From Amycolatopsis jiangsuensis (GTDB lineage Bacteria; Actinomycetota; Actinomycetes; Mycobacteriales; Pseudonocardiaceae): a stretch of 64,000 nucleotides of DNA. A program made the position numbers and the translations under genes. The stretch lies in NCBI RefSeq assembly GCF_014204865.1, contig NZ_JACHMG010000001.1, forward strand, positions 6,846,501 to 6,910,500. The letters are read 5' to 3'. Of this stretch, positions 19,605-28,809 are shown one piece after another. The stretch's first letter is position 1. Each line of letters starts with the position of its first letter. The notes under the pieces are model-generated. The model saw only the letters and a list, made by a program, of their open reading frames with translations. It was not told the DNA's origin and made no database searches.

Positions 19605-20264
19605 GTGCGTCTCGTGATCGCTCGGTGCCAGGTCGACTACGCCGGCAGGCTCACCGCCCACCTGCCGATGGCCACCCGCCTGCTGCTCGTCAAGTCCGAC
19701 GGTTCGGTGTCGGTGCACTCCGACGACCGCGCCTACAAGCCGCTGAACTGGATGAGCCCGCCGTGCTGGCTCATCGAGGACGGCAAGCTCTGGATCGTGG
19801 AGAACAAGCAGGGCGAGAAGCTGGTCATCTCGATCGAGGAGATCTACCACGACCACGCCCACGAACTCGGGGCCGAACCGGGGCTGCAGAAGGACGGCGT
19901 GGAGGCGCATCTGCAGGAGCTGCTCGCCGAGCACATCAAAACCCTCGGCGACGGCTACACGCTGGTGCGCCGCGAGTTCCCGACCGCGATCGGCCCGGTG
20001 GACATCATGGCCCGCGATCACGAGGGCCGTTCGGTGGCCGTGGAGATCAAGCGCCGCGGCGAGATCGACGGCGTCGAGCAGCTCACCCGCTACCTCGAAC
20101 TGCTCAACCGCGATCCGCTGCTGGCCCCGGTCCAGGGTGTGTTCGCCGCGCAGATCATCAAGCCCCAGGCCCGGACGCTGGCCGAGGACCGCGGGATCCG
20201 CTGCCTGACCCTGGACTACGACGCGCTGCGCGGCGTCGAATCGGACGAGTTCCGGCTGTTCTGA
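19605..20264 (+). CDS. nucS: Mismatch-specific endonuclease NucS (EndoMS)
   Basis: 219 aa. The N-terminal DNA-binding domain starts [20 protein letters not shown]; the C-terminal RecB-like nuclease has [20 protein letters not shown] with the catalytic Asp/Glu-x-Lys. In actinobacteria lacking MutS/MutL, NucS with the beta clamp performs mismatch repair. TACCCT at 19593-19598 lies 6 nt before GTG 19605, so the transcript is probably leaderless. Confidence 0.95.
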   Translation: MRLVIARCQVDYAGRLTAHLPMATRLLLVKSDGSVSVHSDDRAYKPLNWMSPPCWLIEDGKLWIVENKQGEKLVISIEEIYHDHAHELGAEPGLQKDGVEAHLQELLAEHIKTLGDGYTLVRREFPTAIGPVDIMARDHEGRSVAVEIKRRGEIDGVEQLTRYLELLNRDPLLAPVQGVFAAQIIKPQARTLAEDRGIRCLTLDYDALRGVESDEFRLF

Positions 20265-20273
20265 GGCGGCCGC

Positions 20274-20705
20274 TCAGGCCGCCGATCCACCACGCCGCTG
20301 GTAGGCCTTCGCGTCGAACCACGAGCGGACCGTGTCGTGGAACAGCGTCGAGATCACCAGCGCCGCCAGCAGCAGGCCGACCAGCGCGGTGAACCCACCG
20401 GACACCAGGGTGATCACGCCGTTGAGCGCGGCCAGTCCTTCCAGCACCAGCAGCGGCCAGCGACCCCAGTCGTAGCCGAGCAGGATGATGACCGCCGACG
20501 CCACCAGCGCCACCGCGAAGAAGTAGGACACGAACTCGGCGAAGTACAGCACTCCGTCCACGTCCTGTCCGTGGTCCTGGCGGTCGCTCACCTCCACCTG
20601 CATGAGCACACCGAAGAATCCGTTGAACAGCGCCTGGACGAAGACGAACGCGAGCGCGGCACGGAGCCGGCCCGGCATGCGGGGGCGGAACGCGGAATCG
20701 GGCAT
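20274..20705 (-). CDS. Four-helix integral membrane protein of unknown function
   Basis: 143 aa with membrane segments near residues 14-35, 55-78, 82-102 and 105-125, and a basic C-terminal tail (KAYQRRGGSAA). No family motif is recognised. GAAAGGACC precedes ATG 20705. Convergent with nucS across 9 nt, divergent from the symporter gene. Confidence 0.75.
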   Translation of the reverse strand: MPDSAFRPRMPGRLRAALAFVFVQALFNGFFGVLMQVEVSDRQDHGQDVDGVLYFAEFVSYFFAVALVASAVIILLGYDWGRWPLLVLEGLAALNGVITLVSGGFTALVGLLLAALVISTLFHDTVRSWFDAKAYQRRGGSAA

Positions 20706-20971
20706 CGGAGCGGGTCCTTTCGGGCAGGGTCGGAAATACGGGCACGCTAGGCGGAATCGGATGGGACCCCTCCCGGTGAAAACGCCGCTGCCACGGGATC
20801 GACCACGACCGCACACGCCGGCCGGTCCGCACAGTGAACTCACAGGTCAGACACGGGTCGGAAAAATTTCCCGGAGTCGGCGTGACCCTTCGGAATCCAT
20901 GCAGTACTGTCCCCGTCGGACAGGAACGATGGTGTTTCCTGTGGGAGAATGTTTGATTCGGAGGTGGCCGG
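20706..20971. promoter_or_regulatory. Divergent promoter region of the membrane protein and symporter genes
   Basis: 266 nt without a gene. It holds two small inverted repeats: GGAAA-aa-TTTCC around 20861-20872 and CTGTCC-ccgtc-GGACAG around 20907-20923. The second lies about 50 nt before the symporter start and could be an operator. No confident promoter hexamers. Confidence 0.4.
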
Positions 20972-22669
20972 GTGCTCGTCCTCGCCGACGCGAACCTGCG
21001 GCTCAACGCGAGTCCGATCGACTACATCGAACTCGCGTTTTATTTCCTGCTGGTGCTGGGCATCGGCTATCTCGCCAGGCGGCAGGTGTCCAGCAGTCTG
21101 GACTTCCTGCTCTCCGGCCGATCACTACCGGCCTGGGTGACCGGCCTCGCGTTCGTCTCCGCGAACCTCGGTGCGGTCGAGGTCATGGGCATGTCCGCGA
21201 ACGGGGTGCTCTACGGCCTGCCGACCGTGCACTACTTCTGGATCGGCGCCATTCCGGCGATGCTGTTCCTCGGCCTGGTGATGATGCCGTTCTACTACGG
21301 CTCCAAGGTCCGCAGTGTCCCGGAGTTCATGCGCCGCCGGTTCGGCAAACCCGCGCACCTGGTCAACGGCATCAGCTTCGCGGCCGCGCAGATCCTGATC
21401 GCGGGCGCGAACCTGTTCCTGCTGGCCAGCGTCGTGAACCTGCTGCTGGGCTGGCCGCTGTGGCTGTCCATCGTGATCGCCGCCGCGATCGTGCTCGGCT
21501 ACACCGCGCTCGGCGGTCTCTCCGCGGCGATCTACAACGAGGTGCTGCAGTTCTTCGTGATCGTCGTGGCGCTGCTGCCGCTCACCATCGTCGGCCTGAT
21601 CAAGGTCGGTGGCTGGCAGGGCCTGGTGGACAAGATCACGAACAGTCCCGGTGGCACCGACCAGCTGAACTCTTGGCCCGGTGACAACCTGACCGGCTTC
21701 GGCAACAACTTCCTGTCCGTGCTCGGCATCGTGTTCGGTCTCGGGTTCGTGCTGTCCTTCGGGTACTGGACCACGAACTTCGTCGAGGTCCAGCGCGCGA
21801 TGGCGTCGAAGAGCATGTCCGCCGCGCGGCGCACGCCGATCATCGGCGCGTTCCCGAAGATGCTGGTCCCGTTCATCGTGATCATCCCCGGCATGATCGC
21901 CGGTGTGGTCGTGCCGGAGTACCTGGCCGACAAGGGGATCCTGCTCGACGGCGGTACCGCGCCGAGTGGTGTCACGCCGAACAACGCGCTGCTGCTGCTG
22001 ATGCGGGACCTGCTGCCGAACGGCATCCTCGGCATCGCGATCGCCGGTCTGCTGGCCTCGTTCATGGCCGGGATGGCGGCGAACCTCAGCTCGTTCAACA
22101 CGGTCTTCACGTACGACATCTGGCAGACGTACGTGAAGAAGGACAAGCCGGACGGCTACTACCTGAAGCTGGGCCGGACCACCACGGTCGTGGCCACCGT
22201 GCTGGCCATCGGCACCGCCTTCATCGCGTCGAACTCGGCGAACATCCTGACCTACCTGCAGGACCTGTTCTCCTTCTTCAACGCGCCGCTGTTCGCCACG
22301 TTCATCCTCGGCATGTTCTGGAAGCGGATGACCCCGCACGCCGGCTGGAGCGGCCTGGTGTTCGGCACGCTGAGCGCGGTCACCGTGTGGGGCCTGTCGC
22401 AGGCGGAGATCCTCCCGCTGACCGGGCAGGGCATCAGCTTCGTGGCCGCCGGCAGCGCGTTCGTGGTGGACATCGTGGTGAGTGTCGCGGTCTCGCTGGC
22501 CACCCAGCCGAAGGCGGAGGCCGAACTGGCCGGGCTGGTGTACTCGCTGACGCCGCGTGGTTCACTCAAGCACGACGACACCGGTGAGAACGCGGGCTGG
22601 TACCGCAAGCCGGGCCTGCTGGCCGGCATCGTGCTCGTGATCACCATCGCCCTGAACATCATCTTCTGA
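20972..22669 (+). CDS. Sodium:solute symporter (SSS family)
   Basis: 565 aa with about 13-14 helices of the LeuT fold. The family segments DFLLSGRSLPAWVTGLAF and ANLGAVEVMGMSANGVLYG near residues 50-90 and a GYTALGGLSAAIYNEVLQF segment near 180 are clear; the latter is typical of SGLT-like members. Substrate is unknown; sugars, carboxylates or proline are all possible. GTG 20972 follows a GGAGG ribosome-binding site. Followed after 10 nt by a small membrane protein. Confidence 0.88.
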   Translation: MLVLADANLRLNASPIDYIELAFYFLLVLGIGYLARRQVSSSLDFLLSGRSLPAWVTGLAFVSANLGAVEVMGMSANGVLYGLPTVHYFWIGAIPAMLFLGLVMMPFYYGSKVRSVPEFMRRRFGKPAHLVNGISFAAAQILIAGANLFLLASVVNLLLGWPLWLSIVIAAAIVLGYTALGGLSAAIYNEVLQFFVIVVALLPLTIVGLIKVGGWQGLVDKITNSPGGTDQLNSWPGDNLTGFGNNFLSVLGIVFGLGFVLSFGYWTTNFVEVQRAMASKSMSAARRTPIIGAFPKMLVPFIVIIPGMIAGVVVPEYLADKGILLDGGTAPSGVTPNNALLLLMRDLLPNGILGIAIAGLLASFMAGMAANLSSFNTVFTYDIWQTYVKKDKPDGYYLKLGRTTTVVATVLAIGTAFIASNSANILTYLQDLFSFFNAPLFATFILGMFWKRMTPHAGWSGLVFGTLSAVTVWGLSQAEILPLTGQGISFVAAGSAFVVDIVVSVAVSLATQPKAEAELAGLVYSLTPRGSLKHDDTGENAGWYRKPGLLAGIVLVITIALNIIF

Positions 22670-22679
22670 GGAGGCCCGC

Positions 22680-22952
22680 ATGACCGAGTCCTCGCGGCCG
22701 CACAAGGCGGGCGCCTTCGACATCCGGCTCATCATCGCGCTGCTGCTCGGCGTGTACGGCGTGGTCCTGACCGTGCTGGGTATCGCCTTCACCTCCGAAG
22801 CGGACAAGGTGAAGGCAGCCGGGGTGAACATCAACCTGTGGGCCGGGATCGGCCTGCTGGTGGTCACCGCGGTATTCGTGCTGTGGACGGTCATCCGCCC
22901 GCTCGTGGTGCCGCCGTCGACCGAGACGGCCGCCGCGGAAGCGGGCGAATAA
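22680..22952 (+). CDS. Small two-helix membrane protein downstream of the symporter
   Basis: 90 aa with helices at about residues 17-38 and 52-75 and an Ala/Glu-rich tail. ATG 22680 overlaps a GAGGAGG ribosome-binding region just after the symporter stop, so the two are co-translated. Small partners occur with some SSS permeases, so an accessory role is inferred. No family is recognised. Confidence 0.7.
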   Translation: MTESSRPHKAGAFDIRLIIALLLGVYGVVLTVLGIAFTSEADKVKAAGVNINLWAGIGLLVVTAVFVLWTVIRPLVVPPSTETAAAEAGE

Positions 22953-22999
22953 CCGGGTTGCCACCACGTCCGGCGGCTCGTCCCGCTAGGTTGCCGGAC

Positions 23000-23989
23000 G
23001 TGGTGCACGATCGCCGGCCCGGCCGGCTCCCGAAGCTGTTCGTCCTGCTCATCGCCGCCGCGCTGGCCGTGTCCGCGTGCGGCGGGCCGGAGCTGGGCAA
23101 GGAGAATTTCGCGCGCACGACCGTCCCGGCCTCGGCAGGCGGCGATCCCGCCGGGCCGATCACCGATCCGGCGGCCGCCCCGGAGGTGCTGCGCGAACTG
23201 CAGCCCTGCCAGTTCGTCGGGCAGGACGTGCTCGAGCAGCTCGGCACCCCGCAGGACGAGCCGTCGCCGTCCGGCGTGCGGTTCGACGTGTGCCGGGGCT
23301 CGGTGACCGATCCCGGTGGCAAGGACATCTCGGTCGAGGTCACCGTCGGTGCGACGGTGCTCTCCGCCGCGGACAGGACCACCGGGCAGGTCGGCGGCCT
23401 GCCGCAGGTCGAGGCGCCCGCCGGCGCCGGCTCGTGCACAGTCAGCGTGCTCACCTCACGCGAGCCCGATCTCGGGATCTCGTTCGACATCAACTACTCC
23501 GGCGGGGACGCCTGCCCGGTCGGGCGCACGTTGGCCACGGCGGCGGCGAAGACCCTGCACAACGCGCCGCAGAAGTACGCGCCGAGCAAGGGAAGCCTGC
23601 TCGCCGCCGATCCGTGCGCGGTACTCGGCCAGTCCGCGGTGGACGGCGTGCTCACCGGCGCCGAGCCCGAGGCCACCGGGCTGCACAGCTGTCAATGGGG
23701 CAGCACGGCCCGGGTCGAGGTGCTGCTGTTGCCGGGCCGCCCGCCACTGGAGGGCAGTGGCTGGCTCAAGGCCGACGTCGGCACGCCGAGCCAGGCGTTC
23801 CGGAAGCAGGGCACCTCCGGCGGGTCGAGCTGCCAGGTGCACTGGCAGCACCGGCCGTGGCAGGCAGGCGACGTCGAGATCGCCCAGCTGGAGTACAGCA
23901 ACTCGGACGCTGAGGCGGCGAGCGACGATCCGTGCGGCAAGGCCGTGACCCTTTCGAAGCAGCTGGCCGCGAAACTGCCGCAGCCGTGA
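23000..23989 (+). CDS. DUF3558-type lipoprotein
   Basis: About 329 aa. Basic n-region, hydrophobic core LFVLLIAAALA and lipobox VSAC with the acylated Cys near residue 25. The mature part contains paired Cys-containing segments (LQPCQFVG, DPCAVLG, LHSCQWG) typical of DUF3558 lipoproteins found mainly in Pseudonocardiaceae. Function unknown. TAGGTT at 22987-22992 lies 7 nt before GTG 23000, a probable leaderless start; GTG 23003 is the adjacent alternative. Confidence 0.82.
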   Translation: MVHDRRPGRLPKLFVLLIAAALAVSACGGPELGKENFARTTVPASAGGDPAGPITDPAAAPEVLRELQPCQFVGQDVLEQLGTPQDEPSPSGVRFDVCRGSVTDPGGKDISVEVTVGATVLSAADRTTGQVGGLPQVEAPAGAGSCTVSVLTSREPDLGISFDINYSGGDACPVGRTLATAAAKTLHNAPQKYAPSKGSLLAADPCAVLGQSAVDGVLTGAEPEATGLHSCQWGSTARVEVLLLPGRPPLEGSGWLKADVGTPSQAFRKQGTSGGSSCQVHWQHRPWQAGDVEIAQLEYSNSDAEAASDDPCGKAVTLSKQLAAKLPQP

Positions 23990-24074
23990 AGGCCGCCGTC
24001 ACGGACTCTCCGCGCGGGCGGTACAGGCACTAGGTTGGGGGGATCCACCACGCCGACGTGCCGGAGGCCCCCGT

Positions 24075-25076
24075 ATGAAGAAGATCATCAACGATCCGGC
24101 CACCGTGGTCGCGGAGTCGCTGAGAGGCCTCGCGCTCGCGCACGCCGACCTCGTGCGGGTGCAGGACGATCCGGCGCTGGTCGTCCGGGCGGACGCCCCG
24201 GTGGCGGGCCGGGTCGCCGTGGTGTCCGGTGGTGGTTCCGGGCACGAGCCGCTGCACGGCGGGTTCGTCGGGCCGGGCATGCTGGACGCCGCGGTGCCCG
24301 GCCCGGTCTTCACCTCACCCACGCCGGACGCGGTGCAGGCCGCGCTCTCCGCGGTCACCGGGGCGGCAGGTGCGCTGCTGATCGTCAAGAACTACACCGG
24401 TGACGTGCTGAACTTCGAGACCGCCGCGGAACTGGCCGCGGCCGAGGACCTCGACGTGCGCAGCGTGGTCATCGACGACGACGTGGCGGTGAAGGACTCG
24501 ACGTTCACCGCCGGCCGCCGCGGCGTGGGCGGCACCGTACTGCTGGAGAAAATCACCGGTGCCGCGGCCGCGCGCGGTGATTCGCTCGACGCAGTGGAAG
24601 CGTTGGCACGCAAGGTGGTCGGGCAGGTGCGTTCGATCGGGGTGGCGCTCACCGCGCCGACCGTGCCGCACGCCGGCGAGCCCAGTTTCGACCTGAGCCC
24701 GGACGAGATCGAGTTCGGGATCGGCATCCACGGCGAGCCGGGCCGCGAACGGATACCGGCCGAACCGGCCGACGCGCTGGTCGCCCGGATGGTCGAGGCG
24801 GTCGTGTCCGATCTGCCGTTCGCCTCCGGGGACCGGGTGCTGCTGTTCACCAACTCGATGGGCGGCACCCCGGCACTGGAGCTCTACCTCGCGCACGGCA
24901 TCGCCGAGCGGCTGCTGGCCGAGCGTGGCATCGTGGTCGAACGCAGGCTGGTCGGCCCGTACGTCACGAGCCTCGAGATGCAGGGCATCAGCCTGACCCT
25001 GCTGAAACTGGACGACGAGCTGACGCAGCTCTGGGACGCGCCGGTGCGCACTCCCGCGTTGCGGTGGGGGATCTGA
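24075..25076 (+). CDS. dhaK: Dihydroxyacetone kinase substrate-binding subunit DhaK
   Basis: 333 aa. Binds dihydroxyacetone covalently as a hemiaminal through a histidine, here H219 in GIHGEPGRERI. The N-terminal SGGGSGHEPLHGGFVGPGM motif is the substrate loop. GGAGG precedes ATG 24075 and TAGGTT at 24032-24037 is a possible -10 box. First gene of dhaKLM, phosphorylating dihydroxyacetone with PEP-derived phosphate. Confidence 0.95.
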   Translation: MKKIINDPATVVAESLRGLALAHADLVRVQDDPALVVRADAPVAGRVAVVSGGGSGHEPLHGGFVGPGMLDAAVPGPVFTSPTPDAVQAALSAVTGAAGALLIVKNYTGDVLNFETAAELAAAEDLDVRSVVIDDDVAVKDSTFTAGRRGVGGTVLLEKITGAAAARGDSLDAVEALARKVVGQVRSIGVALTAPTVPHAGEPSFDLSPDEIEFGIGIHGEPGRERIPAEPADALVARMVEAVVSDLPFASGDRVLLFTNSMGGTPALELYLAHGIAERLLAERGIVVERRLVGPYVTSLEMQGISLTLLKLDDELTQLWDAPVRTPALRWGI

Positions 25077-25699
25077 TGGGGTGTTCTGCCGAAGGTTTCG
25101 CCGCGGCGCTGCGGTCCGCCGCCGAGGTGATCGCCGAGCACCGCGCCGAGCTGGTGGACCTCGACCGGGCGATCGGCGACGCGGACCACGGCGAGAACCT
25201 CAACCGGGGCTTCGCCGCGATCGTCGCCGCGTTGGACGCCGGCGTGCCGCAGACCCCCGCCGCGGTCGCGAAGCTCGCCGCGACCACGTTGATCTCCAAG
25301 GTCGGCGGGGCAGCGGGTCCGTTGTACGGCACGGCTTTCCTGCGTGCGTCGGCGAAACTCGGTGACGCGGCGGAGGTCGACGCCGGGCAGCTGGTCGAAG
25401 CACTGCGTGCGGCGCTGGAGGGAGTACAGGCGCGAGGCAAGGCGGTCGGCGGCGACGCGACGATGGTCGACGCGCTGATCCCGGCCCTGTCCGCGGCCGA
25501 GGGAGCAGCCGGTGGGTCGGTGGCCGAGGTGCTCACGGCCGCGGCCGGCGGTGCCGACCGTGGCGCTGAGTCCACCGTGGACTTGGTGCCGCGCAAGGGC
25601 CGGGCGTCCTACCTGGGCGAGCGGGCGGTGGGACACCTCGATCCGGGGGCCCGTTCCACGGCGCTGCTGCTGCGTGCGTTCGCGGAGGCGGCCCGGTGA
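25076..25699 (+). CDS. dhaL: Dihydroxyacetone kinase ADP-binding subunit DhaL
   Basis: 207 aa all-helical subunit carrying the bound ADP coenzyme. The Mg-ADP aspartates D30, D35 and D37 lie in DLDRAIGDADHGEN, and GGAAGPLYGTAF and GGDATMVDAL are the other nucleotide-binding loops. ATG 25076 overlaps the dhaK stop by 1 nt. Confidence 0.95.
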   Translation: MGCSAEGFAAALRSAAEVIAEHRAELVDLDRAIGDADHGENLNRGFAAIVAALDAGVPQTPAAVAKLAATTLISKVGGAAGPLYGTAFLRASAKLGDAAEVDAGQLVEALRAALEGVQARGKAVGGDATMVDALIPALSAAEGAAGGSVAEVLTAAAGGADRGAESTVDLVPRKGRASYLGERAVGHLDPGARSTALLLRAFAEAAR

Positions 25700-26376
25700 C
25701 TGTCGGAATCGTTCTCGTGTCGCACAGCGCCAAGCTGGCCGAAGGGCTGGCCGAACTGGCCGCGCAGATGGCTCCGGAGGTGCGGATCGCCGCGGCCGGT
25801 GGGCTGTCCGGCGATGGCGGCCTCGGCACCGACTACGACGAGGTCGTGGCCGCCACCCAGCGAGCCGACTCCGGCGACGGCGTGGTGCTGCTCTACGACC
25901 TCGGCAGCGCGCAGATGACCGCGGAGCTGGCGGTGGAGTCGCTGGCCGATCCTTCCGCCGCGGTGGTGGTCGATGCGCCGCTCGTGGAAGGCGCCGTGGC
26001 GGCGGCCGTGGCCGCCCAGTCGGGCGCGGACCGCAAGGCGGTCGGCGAGGCCGCGGCGAGCGCCGGTCTCGCTCCCGATCTGGCGGCGGTCGACGCGCCG
26101 GCCGAGGAAGGCGTGGAGGAGAAGGAACTCACGTTGAACAACGACGTGGGCCTGCATGCGCGTCCGGCGGCTGTGCTGGTGCGCAGCCTCGCGTCGTTCG
26201 AGGCGGAGGTGTCGGTGCGCCTGGGTGAGCAGGAGGCCGACGGCCACAGCGTGCTGGCGTTGATGTCGCTGGGTGCGCGGCAGGGGGACCGGATCGTGGT
26301 CCGGGCAAGGGGTGCGCAGGCGGCCGCAGCGATCGCGAAGATCACCGAGCTGGTGAACACGAACTTCGGTGAGTAA
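25696..26376 (+). CDS. dhaM: Dihydroxyacetone kinase phosphotransferase DhaM fused to HPr
   Basis: 226 aa. Residues 1 to about 130 are the EIIA-mannose-like domain with phospho-acceptor H10 in VLVSHSAKLAEG. Residues about 138-226 are an HPr domain with H154 in LNNDVGLHARPAAVLV. E. coli DhaM carries in addition an EI-like part, which is absent, so phosphate must come from a separate EI. Unlike the ATP-using type, DhaM re-phosphorylates ADP on DhaL. GTG 25696 overlaps dhaL by 4 nt. Confidence 0.94.
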   Translation: MTVGIVLVSHSAKLAEGLAELAAQMAPEVRIAAAGGLSGDGGLGTDYDEVVAATQRADSGDGVVLLYDLGSAQMTAELAVESLADPSAAVVVDAPLVEGAVAAAVAAQSGADRKAVGEAAASAGLAPDLAAVDAPAEEGVEEKELTLNNDVGLHARPAAVLVRSLASFEAEVSVRLGEQEADGHSVLALMSLGARQGDRIVVRARGAQAAAAIAKITELVNTNFGE

Positions 26377-26492
26377 ACCGGTCGCCGTCCGGGTGACTTC
26401 ACCGTGACTGACTCGATTCCGAAGTGCCCTCCGGAGGGCCCGCGTGGCACAGTGGCCGGAAACTACCAGCGGGTAACCTCCGGAGGCCGGCA

Positions 26493-28262
26493 GTGGCACG
26501 GGAAATCTCGACGGTCGGAGTGGTCGGTCTCGGCACCATGGGCGCGGGCATCGCCGAGGTGCTCGCCCGCAGCGGACTCGACGTGGTCGCGGTGGAACTG
26601 GACGCCGCCGGCGTCGCACGCGGGCTCGGCCACCTGCGTCACTCCACCGCACGCGCGGTGGCCGGCGGCAAGCTCACCGACGCCGGGCAGACGGCGCTGC
26701 TCGGGCGGATCCGTTGTGGCACTTCACTGTCCGAGCTGTCCGAAGTAGACCTGGTGATCGAGGCGATCCCGGAAAGCCTGGCGGCGAAGGCGGAAGTGTT
26801 CGCGCGGCTGGACGAGATCACCGGCGCGGACGTGGTGTTCGCGTCCAACACGTCCTCCCTGTCGATCACTGAGATCGGCGTGCACACCGCACGTCCGGGC
26901 AAGGTCGTGGGGATGCACTTCTTCAACCCGGCGCCGGTGCTCGAGCTGGTCGAGGTGGTGCGCACCGTGGTCACCGAGCCGGAGGTGGTCGAGGAGGTGG
27001 TGGCCTTCGCTCGCCGGCTCGGCAAGGCGCCGGTGGTGATGGGCGACCGGGCCGGGTTCATCGCCAACGCGCTGTTGTTCGGCTACCTCAACCACGCCGT
27101 GCGGATGTACGAACAGCGTTACGCCACCCGGGAAGACCTCGATGCCGCGATGCGGTACGGCTGCGGCTATCCGATGGGTCCGCTGGCGCTGCTCGACCTG
27201 ATCGGTCTGGACACCGCGCAGGAAATCCTGGACACGATGTACCACCAGTCCCGCAACCGGCTGCACGCACCGGCACCGTTGCTCAAGCAGATGATCACCG
27301 CGGGACGGCTCGGCCGGAAGAGCGGACGTGGGTTCTACGCCTACGAGTCGCCGGATTCCCCGGTCGTGGTGGGCCGTGAGTCCACTGTGGATTCTGCCGG
27401 AAAGACCGGCGCGCGGACAGTGCGCACGGTCGGCGTGGTCGGCACCGGAACCATGGCCACCGGAATCGCCGAGGTGTTCGCGAAGCGCGGTTTCGACGTG
27501 GTTCTCCGGGCGCGGAGCCAGGAAAAGGCCGCGGCCGCGGTGGCGAAGGTGCGCACCTCGCTGGATCGGTCCGTGACGAAGGGGCGACTGTCCGAAGAGG
27601 ACGCATCCGTGGCCTACGAGCGGATCCGGCCGGTGGCCGCGTTCTCCGGCCTCGCCGATGCCGACCTCGTGGTCGAGGCCGTTGCGGAGGAGCTTTCGGT
27701 GAAGCGGGAGGTGTTCGCGGCGCTCGACGCGGTGCTCCGGCCGGGTGCGGTGCTCGCCACCACGACGTCCTCGCTGCCGGTGATCGCCTGCGCGGCGGCC
27801 ACGTCACGGCCGGAGGACGTGCTCGGCCTGCACTTCTTCAATCCCGCGCCGGCGATGAAGCTGGTGGAGGTGGTGAGCACGATCGCGACCGCCCCGGAGG
27901 TCACCGCGACCGCGAACGCGGTCTGCGCGGCGCTCGGCAAACATCCGGTGCAGTGCGGCGATCGAGCCGGCTTCATCGTGAACGCGCTGCTGTTTCCCTA
28001 CCTCAACGACGCGGTGAAGATGCTCGAAGCGCACTACGCGTCGGCCGACGACATCGACACCGCGATGAAGGTCGGCTGCCGGCTGCCGATGGGCCCGTTC
28101 GAACTCCTCGACGTGGTCGGCCTCGACGTCGCACTGGCCATCCAGCGCACCCTGTTCGGCGAATACCGCGAGGAAGGCTTCGCGCCCGCACCGCTGCTGG
28201 AGCACCTGGTCACCGCAGGACGGCTCGGACGCAAGGCGGGCAAGGGTTTCCGCGACTACTGA
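26493..28262 (+). CDS. Tandem-duplicated 3-hydroxyacyl-CoA dehydrogenase
   Basis: 589 aa with two complete HAD copies. Copy 1 (residues about 6-290) has GLGTMGAGIAEVLARSG, SNTSSLSIT and the catalytic histidine in GMHFFNPAP. Copy 2 (residues about 310-589) has GTGTMATGIAEVFAKRG, TTTSSLPV and GLHFFNPAP. The end of the second Rossmann strand is acidic in copy 1 (VVAVELD) but basic in copy 2 (VVLRARS), suggesting different cofactor preference. Acts in fatty-acid, phenylacetate or butanoate metabolism. GGAGG precedes GTG 26493. Confidence 0.9.
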   Translation: MAREISTVGVVGLGTMGAGIAEVLARSGLDVVAVELDAAGVARGLGHLRHSTARAVAGGKLTDAGQTALLGRIRCGTSLSELSEVDLVIEAIPESLAAKAEVFARLDEITGADVVFASNTSSLSITEIGVHTARPGKVVGMHFFNPAPVLELVEVVRTVVTEPEVVEEVVAFARRLGKAPVVMGDRAGFIANALLFGYLNHAVRMYEQRYATREDLDAAMRYGCGYPMGPLALLDLIGLDTAQEILDTMYHQSRNRLHAPAPLLKQMITAGRLGRKSGRGFYAYESPDSPVVVGRESTVDSAGKTGARTVRTVGVVGTGTMATGIAEVFAKRGFDVVLRARSQEKAAAAVAKVRTSLDRSVTKGRLSEEDASVAYERIRPVAAFSGLADADLVVEAVAEELSVKREVFAALDAVLRPGAVLATTTSSLPVIACAAATSRPEDVLGLHFFNPAPAMKLVEVVSTIATAPEVTATANAVCAALGKHPVQCGDRAGFIVNALLFPYLNDAVKMLEAHYASADDIDTAMKVGCRLPMGPFELLDVVGLDVALAIQRTLFGEYREEGFAPAPLLEHLVTAGRLGRKAGKGFRDY

Positions 28263-28750
28263 GCGGTTCGGCGGCGGTCTTCCGGTGGCAGCAGTGGACC
28301 ACCCTGCCACTGCTGGAAGACGAGGTTCGTGTGCACGCGCGCGATTTCGTCGCGGGAGGTCAGTTCGTCCATCACCAGGCGCTGGAGGTCGGCCGCGGAC
28401 GTGGTGGCCACGTGCGCGAGGAAATCGTCCGGGCCGGTCAGGTGGTACACGGCGCGGACCTCCGGCAGGCCGAGCAGATGCGCGACGAACCGTTCGACCA
28501 GCGGCCGCCGGTGCGGACGGACCTGCACGAACAGGAAAGCCTCGAGCGGGCGTCCCAGCAACGCCGCGTCGACCTGCGCGCGCTGGCCGGTGATCACACC
28601 CGCCTCGCGCAGCCGGTTGACCCGGTCCAGGCAGGTGGAGGGGGCCAGCCCGACGGTGGCGGCCAGGTCCTTGTTCGACGTCCGGGCATCGTTCTGCAGC
28701 ACTCGCAGGATTTCGAGATCAACCGGGCTCAGTTCGAGTACATCCGTCAT
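28256..28750 (-). CDS. Lrp/AsnC family transcriptional regulator
   Basis: 164 aa. The N-terminal helix-turn-helix reads DARTSNKDLAATVGLAPST followed by CLDRVNRLREAGVI (residues about 20-52); the C-terminal RAM ligand domain contains HLTGPDDFLAHVATTS. It is divergent from the PLP lyase over a 59-nt gap, so it is the likely local regulator, sensing an amino acid. Its last 7 nt overlap the convergent dehydrogenase. Confidence 0.9.
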   Translation of the reverse strand: MTDVLELSPVDLEILRVLQNDARTSNKDLAATVGLAPSTCLDRVNRLREAGVITGQRAQVDAALLGRPLEAFLFVQVRPHRRPLVERFVAHLLGLPEVRAVYHLTGPDDFLAHVATTSAADLQRLVMDELTSRDEIARVHTNLVFQQWQGGPLLPPEDRRRTAQ

Positions 28751-28809
28751 TGCCGAACTTTATCCGAAAATCTTGCGTCGAACCCGGCTGGTGGCCGAGC
28801 GTGGTCGGT

